64,000 nucleotides of DNA, taken from NCBI RefSeq assembly GCF_013114595.1, contig NZ_VTXE01000001.1:62001-126000 (forward strand), read 5' to 3'. Of the stretch, positions 60,982 to 64,000 are shown one piece after another. The DNA comes from Vibrio sp. 99-8-1 (GTDB lineage Bacteria; Pseudomonadota; Gammaproteobacteria; Enterobacterales; Vibrionaceae). Within the stretch, counting starts at the first letter, position 1. Every line of letters starts with the position of its first letter. The notes under the pieces are model-generated. The model had not been told where the DNA came from. It searched no databases and saw nothing but the letters and a program-made list of their open reading frames with translations. Position numbers and translations under genes: made by a program.

Positions 60982-61650
60982 ATGACAATAGAAGCATTGA
61001 TCATCGAAGATGACCGAGATTTAGCCGAAGCCATCAGTGATTTTATGGAGTTAGACGGGTTCGAGTTCGACTTTGCCTATAACGGTGTAGCTGGACTCAA
61101 TCTCGCCAGTGAAAACAGTTATTCTGTCATTCTTCTCGATATTAACATGCCGAAAATGGATGGATTAACGGTATGTCAAACATTGCGAGAGAAGGGCATT
61201 AGTACCCCCATCTTAATGCTCACGGCCCGCGATACTCTAGATGATAAGGTGAAAGGTTTTTCTGTCGGCACTGATGATTACTTAGTTAAACCATTCGCAA
61301 TGGAAGAACTGCAAGTACGGTTACAGGCACTTGTTCGACGCTCATTAGGTACGGTGCAAAAGCTTACGGTTGGTGATCTTTGTGTCGATTTGGATAAACA
61401 CACCGCCGTTCGGAATAATCAAACCGTTACCTTACCACCAGCATGCTGGAAAATGCTGGTCTGCTTAATGCAGCACTCTCCTAATGTTGTCTCTAAACAA
61501 GAGTTGGTTACCAGCGTATGGGGAGAAGAACTGCCCAATAGCGACAGCTTAAAAGTCCACCTATTTAAACTTCGACAAGCCATTGATAAACCTTTTGAAA
61601 CGCCACTCATTCACACCATCCACGGTGTCGGTATTGCACTAAAAGAGTGA
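60982..61650 (+). CDS. OmpR-family response regulator
   Basis: 222 residues with AGGAC before the ATG. Receiver (about 3-117) with complete site: LIIEDDRDL, VILLDINMPKMDG with acceptor Asp, LMLTARD, YLVKPFAME. The winged helix (about 130-220) contains LPNSDSLKVHLFKLRQAI. TGATG at the end couples it to the kinase gene. The regulator at 37177 looks like a diverged relative. Confidence 0.9.
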   Translation: MTIEALIIEDDRDLAEAISDFMELDGFEFDFAYNGVAGLNLASENSYSVILLDINMPKMDGLTVCQTLREKGISTPILMLTARDTLDDKVKGFSVGTDDYLVKPFAMEELQVRLQALVRRSLGTVQKLTVGDLCVDLDKHTAVRNNQTVTLPPACWKMLVCLMQHSPNVVSKQELVTSVWGEELPNSDSLKVHLFKLRQAIDKPFETPLIHTIHGVGIALKE

Positions 61651-62954
61651 TGAAAATGCTAAGTATAAAACGTGATATTTATATCTTTCTATTTGGACTG
61701 GCATTTGGGTTAACCGCGGTCTACAGCTTATTGATGAGCCAAAGCTACGAGATCGGGATAAAAGAGACCGAAGCTTATGGATTCAGGTACGAGATAGCCT
61801 CCATCGAGAAACAGTACCAAGCCACAGGATCACTGCCGCAGCTTCCCAAGGGTGAAACATTACAAACCTATTTAACTATCGATGATATCCCAGCTCAATA
61901 CCAGAGCAGTTTCGACTGGCCCGCTATGGTGCATAATGAGATTTATGAAAATTACCTCACTACCGAGCAGGATGTTCTTTACCTTTATGGTTTCAAATAC
62001 ACACTCGCGGCTAGTAACATTACTCTCTATTTTGTTTCCCAATACAGTGGCAAACAACTAGAGCAGATTTTTTATGACAATCCACCAGAGTATGATCAAA
62101 ACAAAATAATAGGTATGGCGGCTGGCGCACTGGTTCTGATTGTCTTTTTAATGGTTAGGATCTTAATTCACCGTATCACCAAGCCTGTGTTTCAGCTATC
62201 AGATTGGGCAAAACAGTTATCAGAAAATGATATCCCCCCTCCAAGCAATTTGCGCTATTCAGAACTTAATCGTTTAGCAAACCAGCTCTCTATCAGCGTC
62301 AAAAAACAGAGAGAAGCGGTAGAGCGTGAAGAGTTTTTCCTTCGTGCCGCCAGCCACGAAATGCGCACACCGTTAACCATTATCTCAGCAAGTGTCGAAA
62401 TGCTTAACCGCGTTGCGGCAGATAGCCCTAAAAGCGCCACACGCGCCATTAATCGTATTTCTCGTTCAGTGGCAAATATGCAAGATATGGTCACCGCCCT
62501 ATTGTGGTTATCTAGGGAAAACACACAAGGGTTAGCCACCGATACTGTCGCGCTTAAAGCGGTTGTAGAAGAGGTAATTCACCAGCATCAACACCTTATT
62601 TTGGATAAAGATATTACACTATCAATCAATGAACCCACTCCCGTTCAGTTACCACGAGAAGTGCCTGAACTGATAAAAATTGTGCTGGTTAACCTGATTA
62701 GAAACTCCATCCAACATACTGAGCAGGGCAACGTCAATATTGATCTGAGTTGTTCACAGATTAAGGTGACCAATCCATTCGAGCCACCCAGTTCTGTTCA
62801 ATCGGGCTCAAACATCAATACCATGAGTTTTGGCATTGGGCTGTTTCTGGTGGAAAAAATTTGCATCAAACAAGGCTGGCAATTAACCCATCAACAAGAT
62901 AATGAACACTTTATTGCTTCTATCCGGTTCAACAGACAGCGACCAACAGATTAG
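61650..62954 (+). CDS. Sensor histidine kinase, partner of the 60982 regulator
   Basis: 434 residues from ATG 61650, overlapping the regulator stop. Membrane segments at about 9-28 and 152-172 bound a periplasmic sensor of about 120 residues rich in Tyr; HAMP-like segment, H-box RAASHEMRTPLTIIS, N-box IVLVNLIRNSIQHT. The G1 box (usually DxGxG) reads IKVTNPFEPPSS, so its Asp and Gly are missing, while the G2 box FGIGLFLVEK is intact. Kinase activity could be altered. Confidence 0.87.
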   Translation: MKMLSIKRDIYIFLFGLAFGLTAVYSLLMSQSYEIGIKETEAYGFRYEIASIEKQYQATGSLPQLPKGETLQTYLTIDDIPAQYQSSFDWPAMVHNEIYENYLTTEQDVLYLYGFKYTLAASNITLYFVSQYSGKQLEQIFYDNPPEYDQNKIIGMAAGALVLIVFLMVRILIHRITKPVFQLSDWAKQLSENDIPPPSNLRYSELNRLANQLSISVKKQREAVEREEFFLRAASHEMRTPLTIISASVEMLNRVAADSPKSATRAINRISRSVANMQDMVTALLWLSRENTQGLATDTVALKAVVEEVIHQHQHLILDKDITLSINEPTPVQLPREVPELIKIVLVNLIRNSIQHTEQGNVNIDLSCSQIKVTNPFEPPSSVQSGSNINTMSFGIGLFLVEKICIKQGWQLTHQQDNEHFIASIRFNRQRPTD

Positions 62955-63049
62955 ATGGCTCTCTGCGTGCAGGGATAAAATAGGTTGACGTCGATTTTTT
63001 AATCGATATTGTGTCTCAATGAATCTCAGGAATGGAATCAGGTGTAAAA

Positions 63050-63676
63050 ATGTCTTTTGAAGGAGCCATCACTTTTTTTATCGCTATCTTTATCTTTAGC
63101 GTAACCCCCGGTCCGGGCGTATTTGCCATACTGGCAAGAGCCTTAGTATACGGCGCCAAAAAGTGCACCTTTTTAGCGATGGGCATGGCCATCAGTGATC
63201 TTGTTTATTTGATTCTTGCCTGCTTCGGTTTGGCCACGATAGCGGAAAACTGGACCGAAGTTTTTGTTGCTATCCGCTATATCGGTGCTGCTTACTTGAT
63301 ATATCTCGGTTACAAAATGATCAAAACATTGCCGCAAGCGAAAGACGCCATACAGTCTGAAAGTCACGGTACCAATGACTCCCACTTAGCGAGCTTTATT
63401 CAAGGTTTTCTTATCTCGGCCTCAAACCCAAAAGTGATCCTTTTCTATATCGCCTTTTTGCCGACATTTATCGACTTAACTCTACTAGAAGCCAATGACA
63501 TCATGCTCGTCTCTGTACTGGCGTTCATTGGATTAATGGCAGGACTGATGCTTATCGCATTTGGTGCGGCCAGAATGGCTCGCTTGTTAAAAACACCACT
63601 AGCTCATAAACGACTTAACCGTGGTGCTGGCAGTATCATGATCCTAGCGGGAACCTACTTAGCAGTAAGCCGCTAA
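63050..63676 (+). CDS. LysE/RhtB family amino-acid exporter
   Basis: 208 residues from ATG 63050, preceded by CAGGTG. Six hydrophobic segments. The TPGPGVFAILARAL segment with TPGP is the family mark; GYKMIKTL and SNPKVILFYIAFLPTFID complete the pattern. It exports an amino acid or homoserine-lactone-like compound; substrate not predictable. Its 3' end overlaps the convergent HAD gene by 18 bases. Confidence 0.9.
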   Translation: MSFEGAITFFIAIFIFSVTPGPGVFAILARALVYGAKKCTFLAMGMAISDLVYLILACFGLATIAENWTEVFVAIRYIGAAYLIYLGYKMIKTLPQAKDAIQSESHGTNDSHLASFIQGFLISASNPKVILFYIAFLPTFIDLTLLEANDIMLVSVLAFIGLMAGLMLIAFGAARMARLLKTPLAHKRLNRGAGSIMILAGTYLAVSR

Positions 63677-64000
63677 CAACTGCTTTGGTGTATGAACAAC
63701 ATAGGTCGGGTTTCTTGTGGCAAGCAGCGACTCAGTTTGCCACCCCCAAGTTACCGCAATTGAACTCAGCCCAGCTTGATTAGCTGCATCAATATCGCTC
63801 GCGCTATCCCCTATCATTACGAGCTCTTCGCCATACTGCTGTTTCAATGCCTTAAGCTTATCCGTTTTACTTCCATCACTGTCTCCACCAAGAATAAAAC
63901 TAAAATAATGTGCTATTTGGTGATGAGTAAGTATTGCCTTAACAATTGTGCTATTCCCTGCGGACAGTACCGCTAATGGCATTTTTTGGGATAGGGTTGC
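63659..64000 (-). CDS. HAD-superfamily hydrolase, partial (C-terminal part)
   Basis: The frame is open through the right edge, giving the last 113 residues. LAVLSAGNS is motif II (usually hhhhhT/SN), Lys at about the SKTDKLKALK segment is motif III, and MIGDSASDIDAANQAG is motif IV with its acidic pair. This matches phosphoglycolate phosphatase-like HADs. The start and the nucleophile motif DxD lie outside the window. Converges with the LysE gene and overlaps it. Confidence 0.85.
   Translation of the reverse strand, partial: ATLSQKMPLAVLSAGNSTIVKAILTHHQIAHYFSFILGGDSDGSKTDKLKALKQQYGEELVMIGDSASDIDAANQAGLSSIAVTWGWQTESLLATRNPTYVVHTPKQLLAAYC

Noticed and set aside
1..64000. Insertion sequence, prophage or integron
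   Set aside because: No transposase, integrase or phage structural gene is present; only short non-coding repeats were found.

Overview
The window looks like one stretch of a Vibrionaceae chromosome, most likely a Vibrio and possibly its second chromosome (inference). The reasons are a moderately AT-rich composition, a lamB-malM maltose operon, GlgX, an HD-GYP sensor, torCA and many LysR regulators. Two families of short dispersed repeats also sit in the intergenic gaps. I see no rRNA, tRNA, CRISPR array, transposase or phage gene.

Layout. 1-1.2 kb: partial zinc-type alcohol dehydrogenase with its TetR regulator. 1.4-9.3 kb: a Sel1-repeat protein, then the maltose group lamB-malM-alpha-glucosidase reading left and glgX reading right from a shared control region with MalT-box-like sites. 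9.3-19 kb: an HD-GYP sensor with an extracellular solute-binding domain, deoC, a MocR-type regulator with a duplicated bipartite operator, two LysR regulators, a SnoaL-like protein and a DnaQ-type exonuclease. 19.2-24.9 kb: an XRE-cupin regulator, a YkvI-type membrane protein and the TMAO reductase pair torC-torA.

25-36 kb holds the most distinctive locus, a divergent maltodextrin/cyclodextrin system. The minus operon encodes a binding protein, two permeases, cyclomaltodextrinase, a degenerate ROK protein and a TrmB-type regulator. The plus operon encodes an outer-membrane porin, an LpxD-like acyltransferase, a small lipoprotein resembling a sugar-binding module, and the MalK-type ATPase. A CRP site and a perfect operator-like palindrome lie between the arms. 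The set suggests uptake of (cyclo)maltodextrins through the outer membrane, import by ABC transporter and cytoplasmic ring opening. The LpxD paralogue has no obvious reason to be there.

36-50 kb: a LysR regulator, a pseudo-receiver response regulator, an unrecognised lipoprotein, an RstAB-like two-component pair, a trpB without trpA behind a TrpR-operator-like site, selO, a PHP phosphatase, a GcvA-like LysR, a MATE pump and NAD-malic enzyme. 49.8-50.5 kb is a segment bounded by inverted 58-bp repeats; it carries a 15-bp tandem array and an unlisted 52-codon membrane-peptide gene with its own promoter. 50.7-57 kb: a yegTUVW-like nucleoside/riboside cluster (MFS permease, ADP-ribosylglycohydrolase, PfkB kinase, OFA-type MFS, GntR and Crp-like regulators). 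57-60 kb: a Ser-type sulfatase and its radical-SAM maturase. 60-64 kb: an ABC membrane domain without ATPase, a second two-component pair, a LysE exporter and a partial HAD phosphatase.

All function calls come from reading motifs in the translated sequence; no database search was run.
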